Origin: Monodelphis domestica | Lineage: Eukaryota > Chordata > Mammalia > Didelphimorphia > Didelphidae | Assembly: GCF_027887165.1 (NCBI RefSeq) | Contig: NC_077229.1 | Coordinates: forward strand, 115,770,520 to 115,834,519 | Reading direction: 5' to 3' | Length of the DNA stretch: 64,000 nt | Shown: piece by piece, positions 63,665 to 64,000 of the stretch | Position numbering within the stretch: the first letter of the stretch is position 1 | Layout of the letters: the number at the start of each line of letters is the position of its first letter | Position numbers and translations under genes: made by a program | The notes under the pieces: generated by a model | The model's database searches: none | Seen by the model: only the letters and a program-made list of their open reading frames with translations | Told to the model about the DNA's origin: nothing

Positions 63665-64000
63665 GAATATAGGAAATGGGAGAAAGGAATCTAATGTTTT
63701 AAAAAAAATGTGAGTCCCAGTCCTGAGCCCTTTATACTTAGTTGTAATGATCTTGGATGTGATATCCCTAAAGATTTTTTTTAAAGTTTTACATTATAAT
63801 TTTTCTCCTTCAAATGCATTTTCCTCCATAGAATTCCTGGGACAGTTAGATCCTATTGAAATGCATCCAGTGGGGAATTTCTGACTGGAGCATTGAAGAA
63901 CATTCTGAATTCCTTCAACATTCCTTTCAACCTCTAAATGTCTTTGTGTATTCACCTATCCCCTTTTCCTTTGTAAGATTAAAATTAAACATCCAAAATT
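63665..64000. other. No gene seen
   Basis: AT-rich end of the window with no recognised repeat or frame. Confidence 0.4.

Overview
The window is nuclear DNA from a marsupial mammal. The evidence is the repeat content. Dozens of SINEs share the marsupial forms: a tRNA-like head ('agctaggtagctcagtgga'), a CORE-like middle ('gtgtgaccctgggcaagtca') and either a 'ttctgccttggaaccaatac' tail or an 'aaatggggtcacgaagag'-type tail. They sit among marsupial-type L1 3' ends, L2/L3 (CR1-clade) LINE relics, a BovB fragment, a younger RTE-type LINE and several solo LTRs. Most of the sequence is AT-rich and non-coding, as expected of intergenic or long-intron DNA. I cannot tell an American opossum from an Australian marsupial by reading alone.

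Layout. 1-28.4 kb: unique AT-rich DNA with old SINEs, LINE relics, a Tc1/mariner-like relic (2.3-3.1 kb), a long ACT/ACC triplet tract (7.2-7.6 kb), a probable solo LTR (9.7-10.5 kb), an L2-clade LINE copy (19.1-20.4 kb) and an unrecognised protein-like segment on the minus strand (24.7-25.2 kb). 28.48-29.66 kb: the only CpG island, with GC-rich 5'-UTR-like sequence and good splice donors on the plus strand at about 29155 and 29652. It is probably the promoter and untranslated first exon of a gene whose coding exons lie outside the window. I do not recognise the gene. 29.7-47 kb: intron-like DNA with repeats, two consecutive L1 3' ends (40.3-41.2 kb), a BovB fragment split by a solo LTR (43.0-43.7 kb) and a palindromic AT-rich tract (45.0-45.1 kb). 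47.3-50.1 kb: an L2 tail carrying a SINE with an expanded tandem repeat, next to a young, GC-rich, 5'-truncated RTE-type LINE flanked by a perfect 13-bp target-site duplication. The LINE has an almost intact reverse-transcriptase frame. 50-64 kb: more SINEs, a second Tc1/mariner-like relic, a locally duplicated segment (58.3-59.3 kb) and antisense CR1-clade LINEs (60.8-63.6 kb) interrupted by SINEs and three solo LTRs, two of which belong to the same group as the one inside the BovB fragment.

No complete host protein-coding gene, tRNA, rRNA or CRISPR array is supported. The only long credible reading frame is the retrotransposon reverse transcriptase at 48.3-50.1 kb. The remaining open frames are chance frames, simple-repeat translations or fragments of LINE ORFs. 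Family names for repeats come from recognising sequence types by eye. Subfamily names were deliberately not assigned, and most repeat boundaries are good to about 10-20 bases.
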